DNA of 31,344 nucleotides from Tritrichomonas musculus (lineage: Eukaryota > Parabasalia > Tritrichomonadida > Tritrichomonadidae): NCBI GenBank assembly GCA_039105265.1, contig JAPFFF010000206.1, forward strand, positions 1-31,344, written 5' to 3'. Position numbers and translations under genes: made by a program. Within the stretch, counting starts at the first letter, position 1; the number at the start of each line of letters is the position of its first letter. This document shows positions 18,903-29,008 of the stretch, in pieces. Below the pieces are notes generated by a model. It was not told the origin of the DNA and did no database searches. It was given only the letters and a program-made list of their open reading frames with translations.

Positions 18903-19020
18903 AATTAATAATATATCTTTTAAATATATTAATATATATTTATTATTAGAAAATAAAATTTTTTATATAGCATTATATTAAAATATATATAAATTATATA
19001 ATATACAGATATCATATTTA

Positions 19021-20483
19021 TAGTTGGTGGACATAATTATGTTTTTGGGACATAATCATGTTTGCTCAACTTTTTGAATGGTACACAAAAATAAAACACA
19101 TTTTTCTCAATACTTTTTAAAGATAATTTGATAATATTATATACTTTATTAATGTATTTAATGTACATCATTATTTAATTAAATGAGCTATTATATTTGT
19201 GATTTATATGACGTTTTGCCATTAATATAAAAAAAAGTCAAAATGCTTATTTTATTCTCAATAATTGAAACTTGGGATTTAATAATAATATCTTTAATTC
19301 ATAATCAGTAATGATATAATTTTGTCAGATAATTGATATCTAAAAAATTTCATATAAGAAAATTTTGATGCACAAAATATTGTTAAAAATCATATCACTT
19401 TTTTGTTTTTTTCCAATAAAAAATAAAAACTTTTAAATTTTTATTTAAATATTTGATATAATGCATATAGTATAATGATATTGAAAGAATAAAATTGGCG
19501 GTTCTACTCAAGATCTATTACCTTAATGAAAAAGAGTAACTTCTGAAATATCTTAAAAAGACTTTCAATTTTAGACATTGAGAAATTATTTTCATTATTT
19601 GAATAGTTCTTCTATACTTACCTAATATTTATTGATTAATTGCTATTTTTAATGCTATTATAATAGAAAAAATAAAAAAAGTGAAATTTGAATATTTCTT
19701 AGAAAAACCTGAAATCTTGATGGGCAACAATGATTTTTAGAGGATTAATAATATATTTCATTGTATGTGTTATCACATAATGTAATTCTGAAATCATATC
19801 AATTATGCATGAGTGATTTATGAATGATTTTGAATGAAAAAAAGAAAAATGAAATTTTTCCAAGATTGATTCTTTTTCAACCATATTATTATATTTAATA
19901 TATTATATGCATCATATAGATGATTAATACTGCATCTAATTTGAAATAAAATAAACTCATTTTTCAAAATTAGTAATTTTGTATGAATGATTTTTGTCAT
20001 ATTTTGAAAACACTTTTTCTTTTTATATAATTATTATTTCAATAAATTTTTTTCTAAAATATAATATATACATTATATTCTAAAATAATAACTATGTTGG
20101 AGCTAATTAAAACAACCTTTTTTTTTTGAAAAAGCATGAAATGTGATATGAAATGAGTTTTTTAAATAGTGAAATGAAAATGAAACCATTTTTTCTAATT
20201 ATCTATTTTATTTCAATAAATAATAATGATACATTTTAATTATAGATGAAAAGTAAATTAAAAATTTTTTTAAATAATAAAAAAATATTCAGAAATTAAA
20301 AATTCGATATCATATTTATGATCAAATTTAGTTTGATAAAAGTGAATGAAAATCGGGGAATAGAATGTATCCAATATGATATTAATTGTTCTACAATTGT
20401 TTTTTTAAAAGTCCAATTTGAATATATAGAAATGATGTGAAAACATAATTATGTCTCCAAAACAGAATTATGTCCACCAACTA
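19021..20483. mobile_element. Second Tc1/mariner-like element, TA-flanked, nested in the foldback loop
   Basis: Seen: the left end TAGTTGGTGGACATAATTAT and the right end in inverted sense TAGTTGGTGGACATAATTCT continue as similar sequence for about 43 bases with a few differences. TA lies outside both ends (19019-19020 and 20484-20485). Length 1463 bp. The end sequence is unlike that of the mariner at 13603, so it is a different family. Known: TA target and roughly 1.3-1.6 kb length are usual for Tc1/mariner. No transposase motif is readable; the short frames near 19699-20000 (minus) look like chance. Inferred: an inactive copy that entered after the foldback element. Confidence 0.65.
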
Positions 20484-20707
20484 TACATATTTTTTATTAA
20501 TTTCTTATTACTAGAAAAATTTGTGTTAAGTGATATGAATATTTTCTGAACTTTTAGTTTTAAGTAATGTTATCGATCTATAAAAATAGTATATCTGTAT
20601 ATAAATAGTTTATATAATTTATATATATGTATTTATATATTTGTTTTATATTATATAAAGAATAAAAATTTATTTATCTGGAATAAACTGATTTTTAATC
20701 AAATTTA

Positions 20708-21219
20708 TTTTTCTGAACTTAGTGATATGAATATTTTCTGAACTTTTAGTTTTAAATAGTGGTATCTTTTTATTTTGTAAGTATATCAAAGTAATAATAT
20801 TTTATATATATTATTAATATATATATAATAATATATAATATATAAAACATATAATAATGTCCTTAATAATACCCCTTTTTGGTGATTTTATTTTTTCTGA
20901 ACTTAGTGATGTGAGTTATTACTTTATGCTCAGAATTTATTAAATAAAATTTACCGCATCGAATAATTCATTAAATAATTATTATTATTATTTTATTAAT
21001 ACACAATAATAATATATATAATATATATGTGTCATATAGTTATTATAAATATTAAATGATCTGGGTATTAATGAATAATTATATAATATTTTCTATATTT
21101 TACATTTTTTATTTCTCTCAAAAGAGTTTCACTTAACTCTTTCAATTTCAATTGAGCATAGAAAAAATAAATTATTTGACTAGTTTACATAAAAAAATAA
21201 TATTTTATCAATATAACGT
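20708..21219 (-). repeat. Right 512-bp arm of the foldback element
   Basis: Ends in ATCAATATAACGT before TTAA. It finishes 38 bases from the transposase stop codon at 21258. Confidence 0.8.
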
Positions 21220-21257
21220 TTAAAAATGAATGATTATATAAAGTAATTATGATAAAA

Positions 21258-24200
21258 TTATTTTCTTTCATAATTATGATTACGGCTGATAATTCGGGTT
21301 CCAGAATTTACACCTGATAATTTTGGAATAATAGTAGGTGTTTTTTCACGCAAAAATGTTGTGAGCTTCCATGCATTCGAATCAAAGAAATCGGTTGGCA
21401 ATATTTCATTATTGCAGATGCTAATTAATTCTTTTGGAATTGCATCAAATATAATTGTATCTGGGAAATCTAAATCCCATCCATCTGACGTTTTGCTGCC
21501 AGCTAAATAGCATCTTCCCCGGACTGGATTTGGATTCTTTCCCAGATTTCTTAAGAGCCTTTCTCTAATAAGACTTTTGGAAATAATATAAAGAGCATTC
21601 TCAGATGTATCATTTCCGTTTGATCCTTGCCTAATTTCTCCAAATTTTAGCTCTAAAGGGTGAGAGCCTAATGAAATTGTGTTGAGCGATTCACCAAAAT
21701 ACAAGAATGCAAAAGCATAACAAAATAGATTATTAATAATTCTTTTGTAATTATTATTATCTATAAAATTTACAACATTTTGCGAATTTATTGTAAGTCT
21801 TTGCCAGTCTCCATTGTTTTTTTTAAACAATATTAGTGTATAATACAAAGTTTTACATATTTGAAACCTAGCTGAAACTGTGAGTTTTGTTGACTGAATT
21901 GCGGTTAACAATAAAACCACAATAAATTGATATGTGTAAAATGGAAAATGAAAATGTGATCCTAGTAAATGCAAATTTTCAGTGTTAAAGAGAATCAGAG
22001 AAAGATCGTCCCTCATTGTCGTTATTGAACTATTTTTTTCGATCTCCTCTTTATAAAATGAACTTGTTTGTAACAGTATTTTTTCTATATCTTTATTAAT
22101 CAAAGAACTTTTTGGTGTCATTAGAATTTTTGATGTATTATATTTTCTTTTCATAGATTTCATTAAATGCAACAAGTCAGATGATGGAAACTCATCATCA
22201 TAGTGTTCCATCATTTTAACTTTTTCTTCAAAGGTACCTTTTATATTTTTCATATAATCATAAAATCGATTATGAAGAGAATTAGTTTTAGAATCAGCAT
22301 CCGATGCAAACCATTTAAAATCGAAGTTGCATTCACGACCTACTTTTTTAATTGGTACTCTTTTTTCTAGAAGTTCATCAGTATAGTGTCCTGTTTGGCT
22401 AAATGCAACATGAATTATTTCAGGTTTTAAATCCTCCTGCACTGGTTGAATTTCGTAAACCGAAAAACCACTTTTCCCAGTATGTATCGGGTTCATTGTG
22501 GCTATATCAGTAGCCAAAACTGCAGTGATAATTTTATCATCATCGGATGTATATATTCTATGTATTTCGTTCAAAACAACTTTTAACTGATTAATGTTCA
22601 ATAAATTATTTTTCGTTTCTCGTATATCATCTCTAAATGAACTTCTTATCGTTTTCTCCGATGGCATAGGCAAAAACTCACATAGCTTTCTGTAAGCTTG
22701 AGGTGAATAAGAAAATAAAATAAAACCTATGTCTTTCAATGTGTCAGAATATCTCCTTCCTTTAGGTGTGATCTTCATTTGCTTTATTAATTCATCTATT
22801 AGTGTTTCTGATAATATTGGTGGACCTGCTTCAACATTATTATTTATTTCATTAATTATGTTTATTGCTTTAATATTGTCTTTAAAAATCTCTTTTAATT
22901 GTTTCTCCTTTTCTGCAAGCTTCTTTTTAAAATCAAATATTTTGGCTTTGTACATTTGATTAATTCTTTTCATATTCAAAGCTTCTTTCTTAAATCTTAG
23001 TGTTTCTTTTCTCTCTCTCATTAACTTCATTTTATCATTCTTCTGTGTATTTGCACTCTCAGTTTCATTATGCTGTAATTCGGCACAAGATTTACTTATA
23101 AGCTCATTGATTAATTGTAAGCACAATTGAACTGAATGAAACAATGCTTGAATTACTTGATATAATGAAGTTTTATCGTTAAAATGAAAATTATAGATAT
23201 CTAAAAAGTTTTCAATTTCAATAAACTTTTCATTAAATTCGTCCAACATTTCGTTTCTGATATCCAAAATGCTATCAATTGCTTTTATTTTATTTTGAAC
23301 AGAACTTACATAGCTTTCTAAATGTAGAGCATAATTAATAAAAGCAGAAGCAATCTGGTCTTGTGATGGAGGAGAATTCGCCAATGATGAAGTAAGCTGG
23401 CCTTGTGATGGAGGAGAATTCATCAATGATGAAGTAAACTGGCCTTGTGATGGAGGAGAATTCATCAATGATGAAGTAAGCTGGCCTTGTGATGGAGGAG
23501 AATTCGCCAATGATGAAGTAAGCTGGCCTTGTGATGGAGGAGAATTCGCCAATAATGAAGTAAACTGGCCTTGTGATGGAGGAGAATTCATCAATGATGA
23601 AGTAAGCTGGCCTTGTGATGGAGGAGAATTCATCAATGATGAAGTAAGCTGGCCTTGTGATGGAGGAGAATTCGCCAATGATGAAGTAAACTGGCCTTGT
23701 GATGGAGGAGAATTCGCCAATGATGAAGTAAACTGGCCTTGTGATGGAGGAGAATTCGCCAATAATGAAGTAAACTGGCCTTGTGATGGAGGAGAATTCA
23801 TCAATGATGAAGTAAACTGGCCTTGTGATGGAGGAGAATTCATCAATGATGAAGTAAACTGGCCTTGTGATGGAGGAGAATTCATCAATGATGAAGTAAA
23901 CTGGCCTTGTGATGGAGGAGAATTCATCAATGATGAAGTAAACTGGCCTTGTGATGGAGGAGAATTCGCCAATGATGAAGTAAACTGGCCTTGTGATGGA
24001 GGAGAATTCATCAATGATGAAGTAAACTGGCCTTGTGATGGAGGAGAATTCATCAATGATGAAGTAAGCTGGCCTTGTGATGGAGGAGAATTCATCAATG
24101 ATGAAGTAAACTGGCCTTGTGATGGAGGAGAATTCGCCAATGATGAAGTAAACTGGCCTTGTGATGGAGGAGAATTCATCAATGATGAAGTAAACTGGCC

Positions 24201-25712
24201 TTGTGATGGAGGAGAATTCGCCAATGATGAAGTAAACTGGCCTTGTGATGGAGGAGAATTCGCCAATGATGAAGTAAACTGGCCTTGTGATGGAGGAGAA
24301 TTCATCAATGATGAAGTAAGCTGGCCTTGTGATGGAGGAGAATTCATCAATGATGAAGTAAACTGGCCTTGTGATGGAGGAGAATTCGCCAATGATGAAG
24401 TAAACTGGCCTTGTGATGGAGGAGAATTCGCCAATAATGAAGTAAACTGGCCTTGTGATGGAGGAGAATTCATCAATGATGAAGTAAACTGGCCTTGTGA
24501 TGGAGGAGAATTCATCAATGATGAAGTAAACTGGCCTTGTGATGGAGGAGAATTCATCAATGATGAAGTAAACTGGCCTTGTGATGGAGGAGAATTCATC
24601 AATGATGAAGTAAACTGGCCTTGTGATGGAGGAGAATTCGCCAATGATGAAGTAAACTGGCCTTGTGATGGAGGAGAATTCATCAATGATGAAGTAAACT
24701 GGCCTTGTGATGGAGGAGAATTCATCAATGATGAAGTAAGCTGGCCTTGTGATGGAGGAGAATTCATCAATGATGAAGTAAACTGGCCTTGTGATGGAGG
24801 AGAATTCATCAATGATGAAGTAAGCTGGCCTTGTGATGGAGGAGAATTCATCAATGATGAAGTAAACTGGTCTTGTGATGGAGGAGAATTCATCAATGAT
24901 GAAGTAAACTGGCCTTGTGATGGAGGAGAATTCATCAATGATGAAGTAAACTGGCCTTGTGATGGAGGAGAATTCATCAATGATGAAGTAAACTGGCCTT
25001 GTGATGGAGGAGAATTCATCAATGATGAAGTAAACTGGCCTTGTGATGGAGGAGAATTCATCAATGATGAAGTAAGCTGGCCTTGTGATGGAGGAGAATT
25101 CGCAAATGATGATTGTGAATCTGTAATCTGAGGTATTAGGTAACGCTTTGGTTTTGATTTCAAATCTGTTAATGATGAAGTAAACTGGCCTTGTGATGGA
25201 GGAGAATTCGTTAATGGTGATTGCGAATCTGTAATCTGAGGTATTAGGTAACGCTTTGGTTTTGATTTCGAATCTGTTAATGGTGAAGTAACCTGGCTTT
25301 GTGATGGAGGAGAATTCGTTAATGGTGATTGCGAATCTGTAATCTGAGGTATTAGGTAACGCTTTGGTTTTGATTTCGAATCTGTTAATGGTGAAGTAAC
25401 CTGGCTTTGTGATGGAGGAGAATTTGTTAATAGTGATTGTGAATTAGTTAAAAGAGGTTGCGAACCTTTTAATGTTGAAGCAAACTGGCTTTGTAATGGA
25501 AGAGAGTTTGTTAATGTTGATTGCGAATCTGTAATCTGAGGCATTATATTACAGTTTAATCCTGATTGAGAGTTTGATACATAACTTAAAAAAGAATGAT
25601 CTGAGATGTTTGTTTGTGAATTAAAGTTTACGATATTTGCGATGCGTTTATACGGTTTTTGTGAAAAAATAAATATAGGAGTGCCTTGCGAATTTTCTAT
25701 CACCTTGGACAT
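21258..25712 (-). CDS. P-superfamily-like transposase with 42-copy tandem repeat domain
   Basis: A 1484-residue protein from the ATG at 25712. Seen, in order: a Ser/Gln/Asn-rich head (1-100); three 36-residue units containing SKPKRYLIPQITDSQ (about 100-207); 42 copies of a 14-residue unit NSPPSQGQFTSSLM (about 195-783); helices with a Lys/Glu coiled coil (about 893-945); RRYSDTLKDIGFILFSYSPQA (about 987-1007); and an RNase-H-like core with ATDIAT (Asp1069), ASDADS (Asp1138 and Asp1140) and SDLLHLMKSMKR (Asp1179, His1182). Known: P and THAP9 transposases share a YSPxAYxxL helix and a D-x-x-H-x-L-K-x-x-R segment. No THAP zinc finger is seen, so DNA binding must come from elsewhere. Inferred: cuts and pastes its own 8.2-kb element. 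The stop is followed by TTTTATC, not TAAA, and no Inr-like TCA is close to the ATG. The family assignment is by motif only; a Kolobok-type or unnamed superfamily is the alternative. Confidence 0.65.
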   Translation of the reverse strand: MSKVIENSQGTPIFIFSQKPYKRIANIVNFNSQTNISDHSFLSYVSNSQSGLNCNIMPQITDSQSTLTNSLPLQSQFASTLKGSQPLLTNSQSLLTNSPPSQSQVTSPLTDSKSKPKRYLIPQITDSQSPLTNSPPSQSQVTSPLTDSKSKPKRYLIPQITDSQSPLTNSPPSQGQFTSSLTDLKSKPKRYLIPQITDSQSSFANSPPSQGQLTSSLMNSPPSQGQFTSSLMNSPPSQGQFTSSLMNSPPSQGQFTSSLMNSPPSQGQFTSSLMNSPPSQDQFTSSLMNSPPSQGQLTSSLMNSPPSQGQFTSSLMNSPPSQGQLTSSLMNSPPSQGQFTSSLMNSPPSQGQFTSSLANSPPSQGQFTSSLMNSPPSQGQFTSSLMNSPPSQGQFTSSLMNSPPSQGQFTSSLMNSPPSQGQFTSLLANSPPSQGQFTSSLANSPPSQGQFTSSLMNSPPSQGQLTSSLMNSPPSQGQFTSSLANSPPSQGQFTSSLANSPPSQGQFTSSLMNSPPSQGQFTSSLANSPPSQGQFTSSLMNSPPSQGQLTSSLMNSPPSQGQFTSSLMNSPPSQGQFTSSLANSPPSQGQFTSSLMNSPPSQGQFTSSLMNSPPSQGQFTSSLMNSPPSQGQFTSSLMNSPPSQGQFTSLLANSPPSQGQFTSSLANSPPSQGQFTSSLANSPPSQGQLTSSLMNSPPSQGQLTSSLMNSPPSQGQFTSLLANSPPSQGQLTSSLANSPPSQGQLTSSLMNSPPSQGQFTSSLMNSPPSQGQLTSSLANSPPSQDQIASAFINYALHLESYVSSVQNKIKAIDSILDIRNEMLDEFNEKFIEIENFLDIYNFHFNDKTSLYQVIQALFHSVQLCLQLINELISKSCAELQHNETESANTQKNDKMKLMRERKETLRFKKEALNMKRINQMYKAKIFDFKKKLAEKEKQLKEIFKDNIKAINIINEINNNVEAGPPILSETLIDELIKQMKITPKGRRYSDTLKDIGFILFSYSPQAYRKLCEFLPMPSEKTIRSSFRDDIRETKNNLLNINQLKVVLNEIHRIYTSDDDKIITAVLATDIATMNPIHTGKSGFSVYEIQPVQEDLKPEIIHVAFSQTGHYTDELLEKRVPIKKVGRECNFDFKWFASDADSKTNSLHNRFYDYMKNIKGTFEEKVKMMEHYDDEFPSSDLLHLMKSMKRKYNTSKILMTPKSSLINKDIEKILLQTSSFYKEEIEKNSSITTMRDDLSLILFNTENLHLLGSHFHFPFYTYQFIVVLLLTAIQSTKLTVSARFQICKTLYYTLILFKKNNGDWQRLTINSQNVVNFIDNNNYKRIINNLFCYAFAFLYFGESLNTISLGSHPLELKFGEIRQGSNGNDTSENALYIISKSLIRERLLRNLGKNPNPVRGRCYLAGSKTSDGWDLDFPDTIIFDAIPKELISICNNEILPTDFFDSNAWKLTTFLREKTPTIIPKLSGVNSGTRIISRNHNYERK
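23365..25128 (-). repeat. 42-bp coding tandem repeat, 42 copies
   Basis: The word GATGGAGGAGAATTC (plus strand) recurs at an exact 42-bp step from 23365 to 25087, giving 42 units in frame. Units differ at few sites: Met/Ala at the last codon, Phe/Leu at position 9, rarely Ser/Leu, and Gly/Asp once or twice. Identical length and near-identity point to recent unequal exchange or slippage. The encoded S/P/Q-rich sequence should be disordered. Confidence 0.95.
25087..25410 (-). repeat. Three 108-bp coding repeats preceding the 42-bp array
   Basis: The same GATGGAGGAGAATTC word recurs at 25087, 25195, 25303 and 25411, a 108-bp step. Each unit is the 14-residue repeat plus a 22-residue basic insert (SKPKRYLIPQITDSQ core). 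The longer unit probably represents the ancestral form from which the 42-bp unit was excised and amplified. Confidence 0.9.
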
Positions 25713-26268
25713 GCTGTAATTATCTAAAGTTTTTGTTTTTTTGAAATACGTTAAAATTATTCAAAAAGTCTTTTTTTTCTTAATTTTTTAATTGAATTTA
25801 ATTGAAAAGTAGGTGACATGATATTCTGATAAAGAAATTGGTAAGAAATTTCGATATAATATCATTTTATTTTATCAAACGCTTGCTTACAAATTTTAAT
25901 ATGCGTTTTAATCAGTTTTATTTTAGAAAATTACAAAGATAATTTCGTTTTTTATTAATGAATATAATTCTATTATTTCTTGATAAAGGAAAATTGTTCA
26001 CCTAAAAAAAAATTAAATTTAATGTAATTACAACAATATAATAATATATATATATGTAAAATTGAGAAAAAATGAAAATCGATGAATATTTAATGAAATA
26101 ACTTATCAAAAAGAGTGTAGAATTTACCCAAAAAAAGTATCAGTTTAAATATATTAGCGTCAACACTCATGGAATATATAACTCTGATTGACAAATATCA
26201 TCAAAATTGGCTTCAAATTAATAAAATTATTATTTTGAAATAACGTATTTTTTAGTTTCCACACACAT

Positions 26269-26276
26269 TAATTAAA
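26269..26276. repeat. Right TSD of the P-like element
   Basis: TAATTAAA, identical to 18044-18051. Confidence 0.65.
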
Positions 26277-29008
26277 GACAAAAATCAAAGAATTCAACTT
26301 GCTAAAAAAAAATAAAGGTTGAAAACAAGATGCAATAGAAAAGATAGAGTTTTATGGCATAAAGAAAAATAAATGTCATGTAATCTGGATTGATGACTCT
26401 AAAGAATTTATTATTAGTATTAATCTTAATGTTTTCTCCAAAAAAATATTTAATTCTTGAAATATTATTAACCATGCGTTTAGGGTGAGGTAATAATATC
26501 GCAACAATAATATAACCTTCTACATAAATTGCAGAAACGATGCCAAACTCGAAGCCAATTTTAATGAGAGTATAATGTGACCAATTAGATTAATATTTGT
26601 TCTGATAGAAATTATGACCTCCCAAGGGCTTGTAACAGCGCTTATAAAGTGATTTAGAGGCTTAGACGGAAAAAATATTTGTTACATCTTATTTAATTAC
26701 CGTCTAAAAGTTTTTTGTACTCAGTTTCACAATTAAATTCATTATTTTTATCAGCAAAATAAATTGCTATTATTGCTTTAAACTAGTAAGAAGTGAGAAC
26801 AATGTTAATTGTGGAAATAAGTTTACACAATATATGTTGATGCTAATGCTATTTTAAAGCTTCTGCAAATATACTAAAGTCTACTATATCCAACTTTTAT
26901 CTTATCTTTATTTTTCAAAAGATTCTAGATATATAAAGAAAAGCTAATATTAAATCCAAAAATTATGAATACAAATAAGAATGAAAATTTTATTTGAATA
27001 ATATTTCACATATGTGAAATAAATAAATTAATAAATTTCATTACATTTATTAATTAAATATGTTAAAATTTTGTACGTTTAACTAAATTCAAAAAGTTTG
27101 ATAATAAAAAAAGACGTTAAAATTTAAAATTCATTTATGCTAGCAAGTTACGCTGATTTATTCGCACAATACGCAAAAAATATATCAGGAATAGAGGATG
27201 TCCCACAAACTAAATAGTCTATAGATTCTTCCATATTTTTGATATTGTTTTAATTATTTAATATTAAAATTATATAAACTATATAATTATTATTTTGTCG
27301 AAGAAAATTTAATATATGCAACAAATAAACTTTTGTTTCAAAATTGAATTATTTTTCAATATTTTGAAGAGACAATTACACTTTTTTTTATTTTTCACAT
27401 CACATTTATCATATTTTTTTCTCTATCGTTTTTTACTACGATTTTTTTTCTCTATCGGCTTTTACTACGCTTTCCCTCTCAAAATTGAAAGAGCCAAAAA
27501 TCCAAAAAATTCGAACACATAACATTTCGGCTCCAGAGCCCTCTAGGGATGCACGAAAAATCTGGAAAAAATATATTTTGATCTTTGATTCCTTAAGGTT
27601 ACTACAAAAATTCCGCGCCAGCCGAACGACATTTCCTTGTCACAGATATTTATTTAATTATTCTCAAAACGCATAAATAAATTTTTTTAGTGGTTGATTA
27701 TTATAGAGCAATGTATTTTAAACAAGCATTTTCAATCCCGAAGTCAAACTCCGATTTTTTAAGAATGATGTACATAATTCAATAATTCGAATTATCAAAA
27801 CAAAGAATCAAATTCGGGTTTTAATAAGCTGGGATATTAAAATATATCGTTTTTTAAAGATGTATATTGTTTTAAATTGTATTATAAGCCTTTTAAAATA
27901 TTGAGGATTTCGAAGAATATACACAAAAAAAAAGTTATAAGCATAGATAAAAATATATTCGTTATACTCCAAATTCGATGTAGGTTAATAATTAAAGAAT
28001 TTTTTAATGCTATTTTGGTTACTCATCGTAAAAAAAAGAGTTTTATAATTGATTATAACGAATAAAAAGACGTTTAAAGTAAGGAGCCGTTTAAAATATA
28101 AAGCCGTTTACTAATATTTTTAATACTGATTTCCTTTTGAATAATTAAAAATGTATAAATAGCATTTTTTTGTATATGTTTTCATAATTAAGCTAATGAT
28201 GTCAATAATATCCAATTCATAGATTTTGAATTTAATCGTTTGCTCGTTTATAATTATATGGAAACGATAAAAATATATTCAATTTTTTTTTTTTTTAAAT
28301 TAAAATCAATTCAATTTTTAACATATTAACGATGGGAGATAATATTGTGAAAAAGGCAAATTATCATTTAATATAGCTTGTATATTAATATTTGCGTGTC
28401 ATTTTCGCGATAGCATTGATACTTCAAATATTGATTGATTTTCTAAAAATAAAAGAAAATTACTTATTTGAAATTATTTAACGTTAATTAACAAATCAGT
28501 CATCACCATTTTTAATTTAATAATGTTTTCGATAAGATAATTATATATTAAATGTGAGAAATTATTTTCTCAGAAAAAAAAACAAAATAACTAAAATTGA
28601 TAATAAAATATTGAATGGCAATAGAAAAATTATTGAATTAATTATTATTATATTTCATATTTATTTATTTTAATATATTCATGTGCTATAAGGATATATA
28701 AACTTTATTCTGCTTATATAATATTATAAAACATATATTTAATGGTTATTATATATAATATAAATGTTATATTTCATAGAATTCATATTTTATATTTTGA
28801 AAATAAAGTATAATTTTGAATAAAAATAATTATATATTGAATGCATTGAAATATTTATTTTAATAAACGGCTCTTTTATCTTTTATCGATTTATTTTACA
28901 ATAGAAAAGATTTTTGATATTAATAATATGATATAATTGTTTAGTATATTGTTTATTATTTTGGAGTTCCTGATATTTTCCTTTATGTGGTGAGAATTGA
29001 ACAATTTG
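26277..29008. other. Low-coding region: possible fossil remainder, AT spacer and a GC-richer island
   Basis: 26277 to about 26960 has above-average GC and plus-strand coding-like codons without a usable frame. Because it directly follows the P-like element's target duplication, it may belong to the same old fossil as 16934-18043. 27421-27640 is a distinct GC-richer island with a duplicated CTCTATCG...TTTTACTACG word (29-bp step) and the overlapping palindromes GGCTCCAGAGCC and CCCTCTAGGG. From 27700 to 29008 the DNA is very AT-rich with no supported gene. GAGCCGTTTA at 28083-28092 is inverted at 28865-28874, without a target duplication. Confidence 0.4.

Larger units (their letters stand above)
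18391..21219. mobile_element. TTAA-flanked foldback element with 512-bp inverted arms
   Basis: Seen: 18391-18902 and 20708-21219 are inverted copies of exactly equal length (512 bp). I found no mismatch in the stretches compared, among them TATGCTCAATTGAAATTGAA, CGATGCGGTAAATTTTA and CCAAAAAGGGGTATTATTAAGG. TTAA lies directly outside both ends (18387-18390 and 21220-21223). The arms contain repeats of a (TCACTAA)GTTCAGAAAA word, and a further copy of it lies in the loop near 20528-20565. Known: TTAA duplications suggest Kolobok or piggyBac machinery. Inferred: a non-autonomous long-TIR element, inserted just downstream of the transposase stop codon. Its loop is mostly a nested mariner-like element. 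No coding capacity of its own. Confidence 0.75.
18052..26268 (-). mobile_element. 8.2-kb P-superfamily-like DNA transposon with 15-bp TIRs and 8-bp TSD
   Basis: Seen: ATGTGTGTGGAAACT at 18052-18066 is exactly inverted at 26254-26268. TAATTAAA directly flanks both ends (18044-18051 and 26269-26276). The only gene inside (21258-25712, minus) is a large transposase-like protein. Known: P elements and hATs make 8-bp duplications; the protein resembles the P/THAP9 group better. Inferred: a complete, possibly autonomous P-like element. About 2.8 kb of it (18391-21219) is a later foldback insertion, so the original was about 5.4 kb: roughly 556 bp upstream of the gene, 4455 bp of gene, and under 400 bp downstream. 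The uninterrupted 1484-codon frame argues for a young or selected copy. Confidence 0.7.

Noticed and set aside
22729-22959. Hydrophobic 76-codon plus-strand frame
   Set aside because: Lies antisense to the coiled-coil part of the transposase, which explains its hydrophobic composition.
23365-25128. CRISPR-like array
   Set aside because: Regular 42-bp periodicity, but there are no unique spacers: the units are contiguous, in frame and inside a protein gene.
27495-27540. tRNA-like TTCGAA loop on the minus strand of the GC-richer island
   Set aside because: The flanking bases do not pair into a T-stem, and no acceptor or anticodon arm can be drawn.
28083-28874. MITE bounded by GAGCCGTTTA (28083-28092) and its inverse (28865-28874)
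   Set aside because: Only 10 matching bases, no target duplication of any length next to the ends, and a second AAGCCGTTTA copy at about 28100 confuses the left end.
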